64,000 bases of DNA from Muscardinus avellanarius (lineage: Eukaryota > Chordata > Mammalia > Rodentia > Gliridae). Location of the stretch: contig OY726567.1 in assembly GCA_963383645.1 (NCBI GenBank), positions 68,699,575 through 68,763,574 on the forward strand, given 5' to 3'. The translations under genes were made by a program, and so were the position numbers. The notes under the pieces were generated by a model that searched no databases, had not been told where the DNA came from, and saw nothing but the letters and a program-made list of their open reading frames with translations. Shown here one piece after another: positions 32,626 through 44,890 of the stretch (position 1 is the stretch's first letter; each line of letters opens with the position of its first letter).

Positions 32626-34140
32626 TTAAAGGAGCATTTGAATTTTGAAACTGAAAATTTTCTCATTATCCTTGATAGATGAAATAATTTAGGCCTTCCT
32701 TAAATTACTTTCTTTACTGTAGTGTAGAAATATTTCCACTTCTCCAGACCGCTACTGTTTGTTTGCAGAGCCACAAAAGCAAGTCCTACTAGGGCCATAG
32801 AGCAACATTAATCATATTTTACATAATGAGATTTAGAGTTTCTCCCTGAATTGAGAACCTCACATCTCCTGTGTATCTTGCCATCATTTGTACAGTTCAT
32901 TGTAATGTTCATATATCTCTACATATGGAGAGACAATATAAAGTGTTAAGAAGAGAGATGGAGCACCAATAAGAAAAAAATACTCCATAAATGAATTACA
33001 AAGATATTCACAACCATATCAACACTAGCATCACCACCACATGTGATGTTAAAATAGAGACAGAGAGCAATAAAAGAAAAGAGAGAGAGTGTGTCTAACA
33101 TCTGGAACACTCTCTTAAGTTGCAGCGAGTCATCATCTTGCCATGAATAAATCTATGACAGGAGGTTTCCAAGTTTAGGAAGTGACTCCTTTAACTTCTC
33201 ATTCTCCTGTTTTTCAATATAGAATTTTAGGAGAGGGCCACACACTTCCCTCTGTGAGAAGGGGTGATTTTAGGATAGGGCCACACACAAAAATCTTCTG
33301 TGGTAAACTGTGACCAAGGATTATGAAAATAATGAGCAAACACCTTGGTAGAGCAGCAAACAATGACAGCACACTTAGAGAGGGAAGGAAAGAAAGAAAA
33401 TGGAGAAGAAAGTGAAGGAGCAAGAAAATTATTAATCATGTCAGACTACTGATGAAAATAGGGTGTGGTACAGTTATATAAAATGAGAAACATCTAGTGA
33501 TATGGATGTGTTTTTAACATGGAAAGCAAAATTAATCATATTTTCTGATAAAATTATACTTAAAGCCAATGGTATCTTCAGTTGTTAGAAAATAAGCATG
33601 TTATAAAAATGAATGGGGAGTGATGAACTAAAAAAAGAAATGCTAAAACCTAGACTCAATAAATCAAGATTCTTAGATATTTATGAGTCATCAATAACTT
33701 TGGGGAAAGAACTGACACAACTGGAACTACGAGATAGACAACATTATTTTTTCCTTTTTTAGGGAAAGACCTCAAAGGAGACTAATCATAACAGAATGTT
33801 GATTAGGATTTGCTTCATTAAGTGAAAAATACTGTCTCTATTTTGCAACAGCACTATTGGAAGCAAAGTAGATTCACAGAAAAGGAAATGTCTTTAAAGA
33901 GAGAAACTCTAGGAATACCCACTGCAATGTTCCATGTTCAGTGTTCCTCAGATGAGCCCAGGCCTTGTCATCTCTGAGTCTGGCACATCCCCTCCCAGGT
34001 TACTTAATGTCAGGATGACCTGCGAGGTTCCACTGCTGCACAGAATAAAAGCAAGACTGTGTCTTGGGGGTTAGAAAATGGGACCTGGAACACCCTTTCT
34101 TTCTAGAATGCTAGGTGTATGTCTTAAAACTCTTTGGATT

Positions 34141-34540
34141 CAGAGTTCAATCTTGATTCTGATTATCTGTGCCTTGCTGTCAAAGGGAAAGATACTCACC
34201 TGTGGACCATGGGATTCAAGACTGTGAACCAGCTAGAAGTCATATATGTCCTGTGATTGGGATGAAACACTGAGCCCTAATTCACAAGTTTATTATTCCC
34301 TGGTCCCCAGCCCACTAGATTGCAACTTTGAAGTCAACTCTAGATCTGTGACAGCATCTACATGGGGAACTGAGTGTAACTTTTAATTACCTTTGCCCTA
34401 ATTATCTGTCAATAAACACAATTACAATTTTTATGAGCAAATCCAGAGGAGCAATTAGGAATTTGGGAAAGAAAACTTTTCTGAGTCACTGGAGTCCACA
34501 AAATATCAAGGGAGGGGCACAAGACTGGAATATATTTCCT
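34141..34540. repeat. Truncated start of a further V1R unit
   Basis: tcttgattctgattatctgtgcc, then the cacctgtggaccatg and gaaacactgagcccta module and the caattaggaatttggg segment match 18,660-19,020 and 6,410-6,770. It is joined to the end of unit 2 with about 680 bases missing relative to the unit 1/2 junction, and breaks into an old L1 at 34,540. Confidence 0.7.
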
Positions 34541-34756
34541 TGAAACAGTAAATAACCAATAGACATATGAAAAGATACTCATCATCACCAATCATTAGTG
34601 GAATGAAAATCAAATAACAGTGAGCTGTTGCTCCATTTGGAATGGGTACTGACTAAAACAAATAGAAGTGCTGGAGAGGACATAGAGGAACTAGAACCTT
34701 GTGCAAAATAATGGGAGTGTCACCTGGTTCAGAGTCCATGGAACACAATACAGAAA
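34540..34756 (+). mobile_element. Old L1 fragment
   Basis: catatgaaaagatactcatc, then aaatcaaataacagtgagct and gctggagaggacatagagga: ORF2-end sequence of an old L1, cut by an antisense SINE. Confidence 0.65.
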
Positions 34757-34985
34757 TTTTTTGCTGTACTGTGGATGGAACCCAGGGGCATTCAACCTCT
34801 AAGCTATACCTCCCAACTTTATTTTTATTTTTTATTTTGAGACAGAGTCTCACTGAGTTGCAAAAGGCCTCACTAAGTAGATAAGGCTCTCATGAATTGT
34901 GATCCTCCTGTCTCAGCCTCCCAAATGCTGGGGTTATTGTAAGATGGGCATGGTCACCATGCCCACCTTAAAATATAGAAATTTA
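34757..34985 (-). repeat. B1-ID SINE, antisense, 5' end rearranged
   Basis: ttgctgtactgtggatggaa to aaatgctggggttattgta, then an inverted scrap gggcatggtcaccatgccca. Confidence 0.78.
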
Positions 34986-34989
34986 ACAA

Positions 34990-36140
34990 TATTTTTTCAT
35001 TTATTGATGCATTGCTTCATACATAATTATGAGGGACAGGATGGTAGAGGCACACATGCACACATCACTCATTTATCCCTTCCCTAATATCCATCCATTT
35101 CCTCCTCTCTCCCTCCTTCTTGTGTTCAGCCCAGTGACTGACTTTGATATGTATGTGAATGTACATCATGTGCATTAGGCTGCTTCTCTCTTTCTCCCTC
35201 CCATCCCTCCAGTTAAGTAGCCTTCTTTATTCATCTAAGGTTTCTTCTTCGTTGTCTAGAGTCCCTCCTATGTCCCATTTTCTCCCTAAATTTTACATAT
35301 TAAGAAGACTTTCTGACTTTTCATTTTGTGTGACTGACTAATCTCACTTAGTATAGTGTTCTCCAGTTCCATCCAATTCTTTACAAATAACATAATTGTG
35401 TTCTTCATTATGGCTGAGTAAAATTCCATTATATTCCATAGTTTGCAATCCATTCATCTGTTGATGGACATCTTGACTGGTTCCATGGTTTGGCAATTGT
35501 GAATTGTGCTGCTATAAAAATACATATACATACATTAGTTTGGTGTTTGGTTTCCATTGTTTTGGGTAGATACCCAGAAGTGGTATTGCTGGATCATATG
35601 GTAAATTCATTCCCATTTTCTGAGAACGCTCCATACAGTTTTCCAAAGTGGTTGCATTAGAATTCCCACTTCTCCACATCCTCAAGAGAATTTGTTGTGT
35701 TTTGAATGAATGCCATTTTAGTTGGAGTTAGGTGAGATCTCAGAGTAGTTTTGATTTGCATCTCACTGATTGCCAATGATGATGAGCATTTTTTCATGCA
35801 TTTATTGGCCATTTGAACTTCTTCTTTCATGAAATGTCTATATAGTATGCTTGAGCATCTTTTTGTTGGGTTATTTTTTTTCTTAGTGCTAAGTTCCTTG
35901 GGTACTCTGTATGTTCTAGATATTAATCCTCTGTCTGAGAAGTAGATGGCAAAAATCTTACCTTATTCTGTTGGCTCTTGGTTGAGATTATTGATAGTTT
36001 ATGTTGCTGTACAGAACCTCTTCAGTTTAATCCAATCCCACATATTTCACTGGCTTTAAGTTTCTTGTGCATTTGGGGTCTTGAAAGTTATTTCCCATGC
36101 CTAGGTGTTGCAGTGTTGGATCTATGCTCTCTTCAAGGAA
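34990..36140 (-). mobile_element. L1 3' end and ORF2 C-terminus, reverse
   Basis: Starts tttcatttattgatgcattg (3' end in reverse) and continues through the 3' UTR and ORF2 C-terminal region to about 36,140 (gatctatgctctcttcaagg). It abuts a plus-strand L1 containing the same ORF2 part, so two elements are involved and not a simple inversion. Confidence 0.85.
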
Positions 36141-37689
36141 CCTCAAGTTCACTAGTCTACAACTTGCAGCCAAAAATTTTCAACCCAGCAAAATTATCTC
36201 TAAAATTAGATGGGGGAAATAAAACCACATAAACATGAGACTGAACACTATACTTCTAAATGAAGAATGGGTCATAGAAGAAGTAAAGGGTGAAATCAAA
36301 AAATTTCTATAAACAAAAATAGAGATACAACATTATCAAACTTCTGGGACACATTGAAGGCAGTATTAAGAAGAAAAATTATAGTACTGAGTGCTCACAT
36401 AAGAAAAAACAGAAAATCATCAAATAAATAACTTAATGACACACCTCAAAGTCCTTTAAAAACAGGAACAATTGAAACCCAAAGCCAGCAGATGATGGGA
36501 AATTATTAAAATTAGAGCAGAAATTAATGAAATAGAGAATAAAAAAAACAATATAGAAAATCAAAAAAACCAAAAGCTGGTTTCTTGAAAAAATTAACAA
36601 GACTGATAAACCACTAGCCAACCTAACTAAAAAAAAATAGAGAATCAACCAAAATTATGAAGATAAGAGATTAAAATGGAGACATTACTACTGAAATCCA
36701 GAGGATTATCAGAAACTACTTTGAAAAACTATACTCCAACAAAATGGAAAATCTGGAGGAAATCGACAACTTCCTAGATAAATATAACCTTCCTAAACTG
36801 AGTCAAGAAAATATAGAACACTTAAACCAACCAATAACAATCAAAGAGATTGAAACAGCAATAAAGAGCTTACCATCACAGAAAAGCCCAGGACCAGATG
36901 GTTTCCCAAGTGAATTCTATAAAACCTTTATAGAAGAGCTAACCCCAATACTACTCAAACTATTTCACGAAATAGAAAAAACCGGGACTCTCCCAAATAC
37001 ATTCTATGAAGCCAACATCACACTAATACCCAAACTGAATAAAGACAGTTCAAGGAAGGAAAACTACAGGCCTATATCTCTGATGAACTTGGATGCAAAA
37101 CTGTTAAACAAAATACTAGCAACACGCATTCAGAACCACATCAAGAAAATCATACACCATGACCAGGTAGGGTTCATCCCAGGGATGCAAGGCTGGTTCA
37201 ATATATGAAAATCAATCCATGTAATTCATCATATAAACAGAATCAAAGACAAAAACCACATGATCATCTCAATAGACGCTGAAAAAGCATTTGATAAAAT
37301 TCAACATCCATTTATGACAAAAAAAAAAATCACTGCAGAGAATTGGAATAGAAGAAACATTTCTCAACATTATTAAGGCAATCTAAAATAAGCCCACTGC
37401 CAACATCATATTAAATGGGGAAAAACTTCAAGAATTCCCCCTAAAAACTGGAACAAGACAAGGATGTCCACTATCACCACTTCTCTTCAATATAGTACTA
37501 GAGACTCTAGCCAGAGCAATAAGGCAAGAAAAGGAAATCAAAGGAGTACAAATAGGAAAAGAAGAACTCAAGCTTTCACTATTTGCAGATGACATGATAC
37601 TATATTTAGAAAACCCAACAAACTCAACCAAGAGGCTTAAATAACCGATCAACAAATTGAGCAAAGTATCTGGATACAAAATCAATCTT

Positions 37690-37925
37690 AAAAAATCAGA
37701 AGCTTGCCGGGAGTGGTGGCGCACGCTTGTAATCCCCGCACTTGGGAGGTTGAGACAGGAGGATCGCACGGGTTCAAAGCCAACCTCAGCTACTTAATGA
37801 GGCTTTCAGCAACTTAGCGAGACCCTGTTTCCAAATAAAATATTTAAAAGATCTGGGAGTATAGCCCGGAGGTAGAAAGCCTTTGGGTTCCACCCCTAGT
37901 ACCATCAAAAAAAAAAAATCAGAAG
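37690..37925 (+). repeat. Young B1-ID SINE inserted in L1, clear TSD
   Basis: gccgggagtggtggcgcacg to ccctagtaccatc plus A-tail; aaatcagaagctt flanks both sides within continuous L1 ORF2. Confidence 0.93.
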
Positions 37926-38216
37926 CTTTCCTGTACAACAACCATAAATCCACTGAAAAAGAAATTCAGAAAACACTTCCACTCAGGATCTCCCACAAAA
38001 AAATAAAATACTTAGGAATAAACTTATCCAAGGAGGTAAAAGATCTCTGCAAAGGAAATTATAAAACATTGAAAAAAGTAATCGAAGATCTTAGAAGATG
38101 GAAAGATCTTTCATATTCATGGATTGGCAGAATATTAAAATGGCCATCCTTCCAAACATGATCTACATATTCAATGCAATGCCCATTAAACTACCAAGAT
38201 CATTCCTCACAGACAT

Positions 38217-38470
38217 AGAAAAATCAGCCTGTAAGCCGGGCGTGGTGTCACACGCTTGTAATCCCCGCATTTAGGAGGCTGAGACAGGAGGATCACACGG
38301 GTTCAAAGCCAGCCTCAGCTACTTAGTGAGGCTTTCAGCAACTTAGTGAGACCCTGTTTCCAAATAAAAATATTAAAAAGGTCTGGGAGTATATCCCGGA
38401 GGTAGAAAGCCTCTGGGTTCCACCCCCTGTACCACCAAAAAAAAAAAAAAAAAAAAAATCAACCTGTAAA
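38217..38470 (+). repeat. Young B1-ID SINE inserted in L1, clear TSD
   Basis: gccgggcgtggtgtcacacg to ccctgtaccacc plus A-tail; aaatcagcctgtaa before and aaatcaacctgtaa after. Confidence 0.93.
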
Positions 38471-39192
38471 TTCATTTGGAACAACAAAAAAAACCCATAA
38501 TAGCCAAAGTAGTTCTCAGCAACAAAAAACATGCAGGAGGAAGCACAATACCTGACTTTAAACTATACTACAATGCCATTGTAATAAAATTTAAAAAGAG
38601 CATGGTACTGGCACAAAAACAGACACATAGACCAATGGAGCAGAATAGAAGACCCAGAAACAAGTCCACACACTTTCAGTCAATTGATTTTTGACAAAGG
38701 GGCCAAAAACATACACTGGAAAAAAGCTTGTTCAACAAATGGTGTTGGAAAACCTGGTTAACCATATGCAGAAAAATTGGAAATTAATCCCACTTTCTCA
38801 CCCTGCACAAGAGTCAATTCAAGATGCATCAAAGATTTCAAAATTAAAACAAAGACCTTGAAGCTCCTTGAAGTGGGCATAGGTCCAACACTGCAACACA
38901 CAGACACAGATAAACACTTTCTCAACAAGATACCAAAGGCACAACAAACTAAAAGGCAAATCAATGAGTGAGACTGCATGAAACTGAAAAGCTTCTGTTC
39001 AGCAAAGGAAGCTGTCAAGAGCCTCAACCAAGAGCCAACAGAATGGGAGAAGATTTTCACCACCTACACCTCTGATAGAGGACTAATATCTAGAATATAC
39101 AGAGAACTCAAGAAACTCAACACTAAACAACAAATAATCCAATCAAAAAATGGGTAAGTTAACTACATAGACCACAAAAGAAATGCAAATGG

Positions 39193-40504
39193 CCAACCGA
39201 GCATCGACTTGTCTGAATTACCCCAATGCCTCCACGTCCACCTCATCCCATTCATCCATAAGAATCCCTGGCCATTCTCTCTCTCACCCACTCCAGGGAC
39301 ACTTCTCCCACAACCTGTATTGACACTGACCTCCCACAGCAGGGTCCCAAGCATGAAATCCAGTGCCTAGCCCCATCATCCTGCCATTCTTTGGCAACAA
39401 CTATTATTACAACCATGACAAGACTTCCTATTTATGTGGTCCACAGCTCCACCCTGGTTCACACACCATCCACTACTTTTGGATACGTCTCCATTGTGAA
39501 GTACTCACATCTTCAGATGGTTCCGAATGCCCATGAACTGTTCTCAGGAATTTCTCATACTGCTACAGGACAGCAGTAAAATTCCTGGAACCCCCCCCCC
39601 ATGGAAATTTCTCCTACTCTGGCACCTCGCCACCAAGGTTGGCAGAACTTCCAATTCTTCCAGCAGCCAAAATCAAGCATTCAAGTTACCTATGACTCAT
39701 ATACCCCACCCCCAACCTCAAAATCATAACATTTAGACGGCCCTACTCTAATAATTGACCCAGAATCTAACCACTCTTCTGCCTCCAACGCCATCATACT
39801 AGCCCAGACAATATCACATTCATCTAAACAATATATTTCCAAACGTAATAGCTTACTACCCCCTTAAAGAAAAATTAATCAGCTCTTCCTACCCCTTGAG
39901 CTTCCACTGCCCCTGCCCCCAATTCAACTGAGTGCCCCAAAGTCTTTAACTGCATCAGAAAAGGTTAAAACGACCGTTATGAGGACTCCGGAAGTCCCGC
40001 CTCCACGCCAGTGTACGCACGGGGACGTCAGTGTCTTAGACTCCGCTCATTGGCTGACTGGACTCCACCACTGACCACTGCTTGGATACCTAGGTGACCA
40101 TATTAGGCCTCACAAATAATGATGACACGGTGGTCATGACTCTTCTTTAGGCATAAAGGGAGAGTGTTAGGGACAAGATAGTCTGGGAGGTGTCAGGCTT
40201 TCAGAGGAAGCAGGGGAATGAGATGGATCGGCAACAAAGGACTGATCAAAGGATGAGAAGTTGACACTCAGGCCCAGATAAAACTTATCTGCCACTCTGG
40301 ACTCTCCAGGAATTTGTGATGACATTGCTGGGACATAGGGTGTTTTCATTCAGCCTGGAGGATGAGGCGAGGTGCATATGTGGTTGGTAATCTGAAAGTC
40401 AGTAGCCCTCAAGTGGAACTGGGTTTCTTTTACCTTATTTCCTTTCCTTTCTTTTACTTCTTTTCTCCTTTTTTATTTTCTTTCTTCCATGTGTGTTATG
40501 TGTG
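39193..40504. other. Unclassified GC-richer stretch, possible ERV/LTR remnant
   Basis: Follows the 3'-truncated L1. It is less AT-rich than its surroundings and holds a C9 run at 39,592 and a CpG-containing part at 39,970-40,060 (gaccgttatgaggactccgg, cgcacggggacgtcagtgtc). A purine run aaagggaga at about 40,158 directly precedes tgttagggac at about 40,168, like a polypurine tract before an LTR. No retroviral protein was recognised and no long frame is credible. Confidence 0.3.
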
Positions 40505-40682
40505 TGTGGTGCTGGGAATGGAACCCAGGGGTATTCTACCTCCAAGTATACACCCAGGCCTATTTTATTTTTTATTGTGAAACAGGGTCTCACTCTGTTT
40601 CAGAGGGCCTGCCTAATTTGCTGAAGCTGGTCTTGATCCTGCACTCCTCCTGTCTCAGCCTCCCCACTCCTGGGATTACAAT
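40505..40682 (-). repeat. B1-ID SINE, antisense
   Basis: gtggtgctgggaatggaacc to ccactcctgggattacaat. Confidence 0.85.
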
Positions 40683-41141
40683 CTTTATCTTAGTTCACTT
40701 GGTAGATCTGTGTTTGTGAGGACTGTAGTGTGTATACTTCTCTCTCCTCTTCGTGAATAGCCTCAGCATCTCCTACCCTCATGCCTGGCATGGCAGGGCC
40801 CAGGGTCTGTATGTTTTCAGTCACCCTCATAGAGCTCACATCATTTTTCCTCTCCCTAGCCAGGTGGCTCTCTGTGGGCTGATTTTTGCTGAGCTGTGCT
40901 GGCCAGTGCTGCTTATGTACCTGCCATGGCCTTCCCTTAGTACATGTATCATCCAGAGCAGTGTAGTTGCTCATTGAGGTGGAGTGGACATCCCCCACTG
41001 GGTTACAGGGTAGATATGTATGAACTCAGAGCTTGGCCCTGAGGAAGGGCACCTGGGGGAGGACATGGTGACAAAGCTCGGTTCAAATTATACCAGAAGC
41101 CCAGGCTCTTTGATAATTTTGGTACCAATAAGAGTGGCACC

Positions 41142-41337
41142 CATAGCCAGGTGTGGTGGTACATGCCTATAATCCCAGTAATTGGGAGGCTGAGACAGGA
41201 GGATCAAGGGTTCGCAGACAGCCTCAGCTACTTAGTGAAGAGCTCTGCAACTCAGTGAGACATTGTTTCAAAATAAGGAATAAATAAAATGGGCTTGGGG
41301 TATAGCTCAGAGGTAGAATGCCCTGGGTTCAATCCCC

Positions 41338-41340
<3 letters not shown>
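41142..41340 (+). repeat. B1-ID SINE followed by (AG)n
   Basis: gccaggtgtggtggtacatg to gggttcaatccccagtag. The repeat at 41,340-41,391 grew where the tail should be. Confidence 0.88.

Positions 41341-41391
<51 letters not shown>
41340..41391. repeat. (AG)n microsatellite
   Basis: About 25 pure units directly following a SINE. Confidence 0.97.
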
Positions 41392-41393
<2 letters not shown>

Positions 41394-41574
41394 CACACCT
41401 CATCATTGGCCTTACTTCCCATTCTGTACATTTAGTCCACTTGTCCATTGTATTTCTTATTACTTCTACTCTTTCACCCTGGGTTAAATCTTAACATCTC
41501 TGGGCCCATGTCTCACTTATTTTCCCCACTCCTCTATCTGCAGGGCACTCTAACATAAACATTTACATATTTTG

Positions 41575-42200
41575 GGGTTGTTTGTTTTATACCCTTTTTG
41601 GTGCCATTATAATCTCACATCATAATGCACTTCATAGTGATAGTGACATACATCATACATGCACACTGCATTTGGAGGGCTTTCCTCTGGCTCCCTCCTC
41701 ACTCCCTCCCTTCCCCATACACAGTATTGAGATTGGCATTGGTATTCTCACATACGTACACAATGCTGATGAAAGTGGTTCCTTCACTGATCCTCCCACC
41801 CCCCTTCCCCTAGACTATCTCCCTGGCCTCACTGGAGTTTCTCCTCAATTATCTGAAGTTCCTCTGGTATCCCAATTTCTCCCTAGCTTCCAAATATGAG
41901 GGGAAAAAATGTGACCACCTCATTTTCTGTGACTGGCTAATCTCACTTAACATAATGTTCTCTAGATCCATTCATTTTCCTGCTAGTGACATAATTTTGT
42001 GGTTCTTTATTGCTGAGTAGAATTCCATTGTGTGTATGTCCCATAATTTTGTAATCCATTCATGTGTTGATGGACACCTAGGTTGGTTCCATTATTTGGC
42101 CATTGCTAATGATGCTTCTATAAGCATGGATATGCATATATTGCTATAATTTTTTATTCACTCTTGGGGAAAATACTCAGGAGTGGTATAGCTGGAAGCA
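41575..42200 (-). mobile_element. L1 3' end, reverse
   Basis: ttggtgccattataatctca, catacatcatacatgcacac, and later ctgagtagaattccattgtg and gatggacacctaggttggtt: an L1 3' UTR and ORF2 end in reverse orientation, of a slightly older subfamily. Confidence 0.8.
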
Positions 42201-42291
42201 TCTACATATTTTGTTATGCTAAGTGCACATATTCTTAAGCAGCCGGGAACACTAGTTGCTCTGTTACAATTGTATTTCTTTGGGCCTGAAC

Positions 42292-42353
42292 GGAGTGTCT
42301 ACACAGCCCTCATATGTCACCAGGAGTGTCTACACAGCCCTCATATGTCACCA
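42292..42353. repeat. Perfect 31-bp tandem duplication
   Basis: Two identical adjacent copies beginning ggagtgtctacacagccctc, at 42,292 and 42,323. Lies about 290 bp upstream of the zinc-finger exon. Confidence 0.9.
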
Positions 42354-42638
42354 GCAAACAAGATCCTATTGAAAGTGATTTGCAGAGGAGCAAGCTATAG
42401 TCCTGTCCCTCTCCATGTTGTTATCTGCACCTATTATCTTTAGTTTTATGAGGCCTTCCCCATTCTGTGACCATCAGGGGTCCAGTTTGGCTAAGCAGTG
42501 TCATTCTCAACCCCACCCCCTTTCCCTGCAAACAATACCATATGCTTGCTCTTGGATGCATTACACACATTTATAATAGAGCTGTCTCTGCTACGGTGTC
42601 ATTCTTCTACAGTATCACTTCATTATTTCTGTTTTCAG

Positions 42639-44100
42639 GTTGTTGGTGTGGAACTACAGAATGAGGAGGCATTTCCTGAGCACACTGTTTCAGTAGAGGT
42701 AGAGTCACAGATTGGGACTCCCATCTCCCCAGAAGGCCAACCCCTGAGATTTGTGCCCCAATCTTCAAAGGTACTCTTCAGCTGGATGTGTTGGCACATG
42801 CTTGTAATCACTGTTCATGGGAGGCTGAGACAGGAGGATTACAGATTCACACCTAGCCTCAGCTACTTAGGCCCTCCACAACCTAGTGAGACCCTGTTCC
42901 AATTAAAGAGTAAAAAATAGGGCTGGAGATGTAGCTCAAACATCGCATTCCCCTGAGTTCAATACCCAGTACCACAAAAAAAGGCATTCTTCACTTGGCT
43001 GAGCAGAAAATATACATATGTTGGGCACTTGAGAAACAATTCTGTTTCAGTTTGAATCTTGAGCACCAGAAGCAACACACTGTAGAGAAGCCCTTCAGAA
43101 GTGAGATGGGAAGAACTCCATTTGTGAAGAGCCACAAATTCCACGAATCAAGAAAGGCCTTCATCTGCTGGGAGGCTGGAAATGACTTCCGGACCAGCTT
43201 GGGATTTCTCCATCAGCAGACCTCTTCCCAAGGAGAAGTCAAATAGTGAAACCCAGTGTGGGGCTGCTTCTCAGAGGGGAAAAGCTCACCTGGGGAGAAT
43301 GCAACAAAGCCTTTAGTAACTCAGACTCACTTGTTCAGCTTCAGAGAGCCTTTGCTAAAGAAAATGTCACATGTGCAAAAAGTATGGGAAACCCTTTACC
43401 TGTAGCTCTTCCCTCATTATACAACAGAAAGTGCTTATGAGAGAAAAGCCTTATAAGTGTAAGGAATGTTGCAGGTTCTTTATTCAAATCTTCAATCTCT
43501 TTCAGTACTGGAGAGTTTATACTGGCAAAAGGCCTTACAAGTTCAGTGAATGCAGGAAGTTCTTTAGCCAGAGCTGTAATTTCAATAATCATTGGAAAGT
43601 TCGCAGTGGAGAAAACCCTCTTGAGTGCACCAAATGTGGGAAATATTTTAGCCAAAGGTCTAACCTCACCCAACATGACAAAATTCACACTGGAACAAAG
43701 CCTTATCACTGCACTGAATGGAAGAGGTCCTTTAACCAGAAGCGCAAGCTTATTCTACACTTGAGAATTCGTATTAGAGAAAGACCTTATGAGTGCAGCG
43801 AATGTGAAAAATGCTTTCTCCAGAGATCTGCACCCCTTAAGCAGCAGAGTTCACAGTGTATAAAGGCCTTATGAGTGTCACCGTTGCGGGAAATAGGTTT
43901 GACAAAAGCTTTGACCTCACTCAACAGCAGAGAGTTCACACTAGATCGGGACCCTATATGTTGAATATGAGAAAACCATTGGAAAATCCATTTCCTTCTG
44001 CAATATACCACACAGTTTGCAGAGGAAAAGGTAACCTAGATGTCCTGGCAACATGTTGTTTTCTTGTTCAAAATAAAGGCACTGGAGGAGAAACCTAATG
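42639..44100 (+). pseudogene. C2H2 zinc-finger (KRAB-ZNF type) last exon, decayed
   Basis: Starts after a good splice acceptor (pyrimidine tract and cag ending at 42,638) with GVELQNEEAFPEHTVSVE, the post-KRAB spacer style of the human chromosome 19 ZNF211/ZNF551 type genes. A SINE (42,783-42,976) splits the exon. The spacer resumes (CFSLNLEHQKQHTVEKPF) and degenerate fingers follow at about 43,370-43,960: YKCKEC..., LECTKCGKYFSQRSNLTQHDKIHTGTKPY, YECSECEKCF, ending with FDKSFDLTQQQRVHT in another frame. Several fingers have lost a Cys or His (for example YKFSECRKF, TEWKRSF), and there are multiple frameshifts and stops. Because the acceptor is kept, this is a genomic exon decayed in place, not a retrocopy. 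No KRAB exons were recognised upstream within the window. Confidence 0.85.
42783..42987 (+). repeat. B1-ID SINE inside the zinc-finger exon
   Basis: gctggatgtgttggcacatg to caatacccagtaccac; ggtactcttca before and ggcattcttca after are the TSD. Splits the coding spacer. Confidence 0.9.
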
Positions 44101-44459
44101 GAGGGCCATCTGCCTGAATTGAGCTTCATTCACTCACACATCCACATGAATTCCAGGTGTGTAGGGAGCTTAAAGGTATGTGTTGCACTAGTAAACCTGC
44201 CCACAGTCTTCGTTGGGTCTTTATCACTTTGCATATTGTAGTCAAAGTCATGTGACCTCCACCACCTGCCAGGCAACCACAATGTGTGGTACTCACTCCC
44301 ATCTGCTTAGGGACGTAAACCATGCTCTTCATTCAAGAATTCATGAGGAGACTGAGCACTTGCTCCCTCCTTCCTTGCTAGTGAGGTAGGGACTTGATAT
44401 GACTCGTTTTTTAGCCCATAAGATGTGGTCAGAGTTCTGCTTGTGAACTAAAAAGATGT

Positions 44460-44890
44460 ATGACTGGGACATGCCTGTAATCTCACTACTTGAGAGACTG
44501 AGACAGGAGGATTGCAGATTTGATGACAGTCTCAGCAATTAGTGAGACTCTCATCAACCTAGCAAGATCCTGTTTCAAAATTAAAAATAAGAGCCAGGCA
44601 GGGTTGTGCATGCTTGTAATCCCAGTTCTTGGAAGGCTGAGACAGGAGGATCACAGGTTCAAAGCCAGCCTCGACAACTTAACAAGGTCCTCTGCAACTT
44701 AGTGAGACCTTGTTCCCAAATAAGAAATAAAATCATTCTGGGGGTTTAGCTCAGAGGTAAAATGTTCTAGGTTCAGCCACCAGGACCACAAAAAGATATA
44801 AATAAAAATATAAATATAAATATAAGGATGATGGTGTACCTCAGAGGTAGAATCCCTCTGGGTTCAATCCTCAGTACCACAAAAAAAAGT
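44460..44890 (+). repeat. Cluster of three B1-ID SINE copies
   Basis: B1 part at 44,460-44,590, a complete copy at 44,594-44,790, and an ID part at 44,823-44,885. Confidence 0.8.

Larger units (their letters stand above)
18471..34140. repeat. Tandem V1R duplication unit 2, with an 8.7-kb insertion and a 3.8-kb deletion
   Basis: Begins with the module at 18,471-19,160, breaks at about 19,160 and resumes at about 27,835 (gattcagaacaagcttt, as at 7,004). It contains the V1R at 30,705-31,619 and ends near 34,140. The inserted 19.16-27.83 kb holds the L1 and the DPPA4/BMP15 retrocopies. The part equivalent to 12,480-16,330 of unit 1 is replaced by an L1 fragment at 32,284-32,625. Confidence 0.8.
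36150..39192 (+). mobile_element. L1 ORF2 (endonuclease-RT linker through C-terminal region), 3'-truncated
   Basis: Starts with an ORF1-like scrap (QPKIFNPAKLSLKLDG), then the region before the RT (LLNEEWVIEEVKGEIKKFL). An open RT stretch follows (36,744-37,208: [48 protein letters not shown]), then [10 protein letters not shown] at about 37,580 and the C-terminal region to about 39,190. The endonuclease domain and 3' UTR are missing, and frameshifts are present. Two young SINEs are inserted at 37,705 and 38,234. Confidence 0.9.

Noticed and set aside
36744..37208. 154-codon reverse-transcriptase frame as a domesticated RT
   Set aside because: Ordinary L1 ORF2 RT segment continuing downstream in broken frames, with no endonuclease domain or 3' end.
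42292..42353. CRISPR-like repeat
   Set aside because: Only two copies without spacers, in a mammalian genome.
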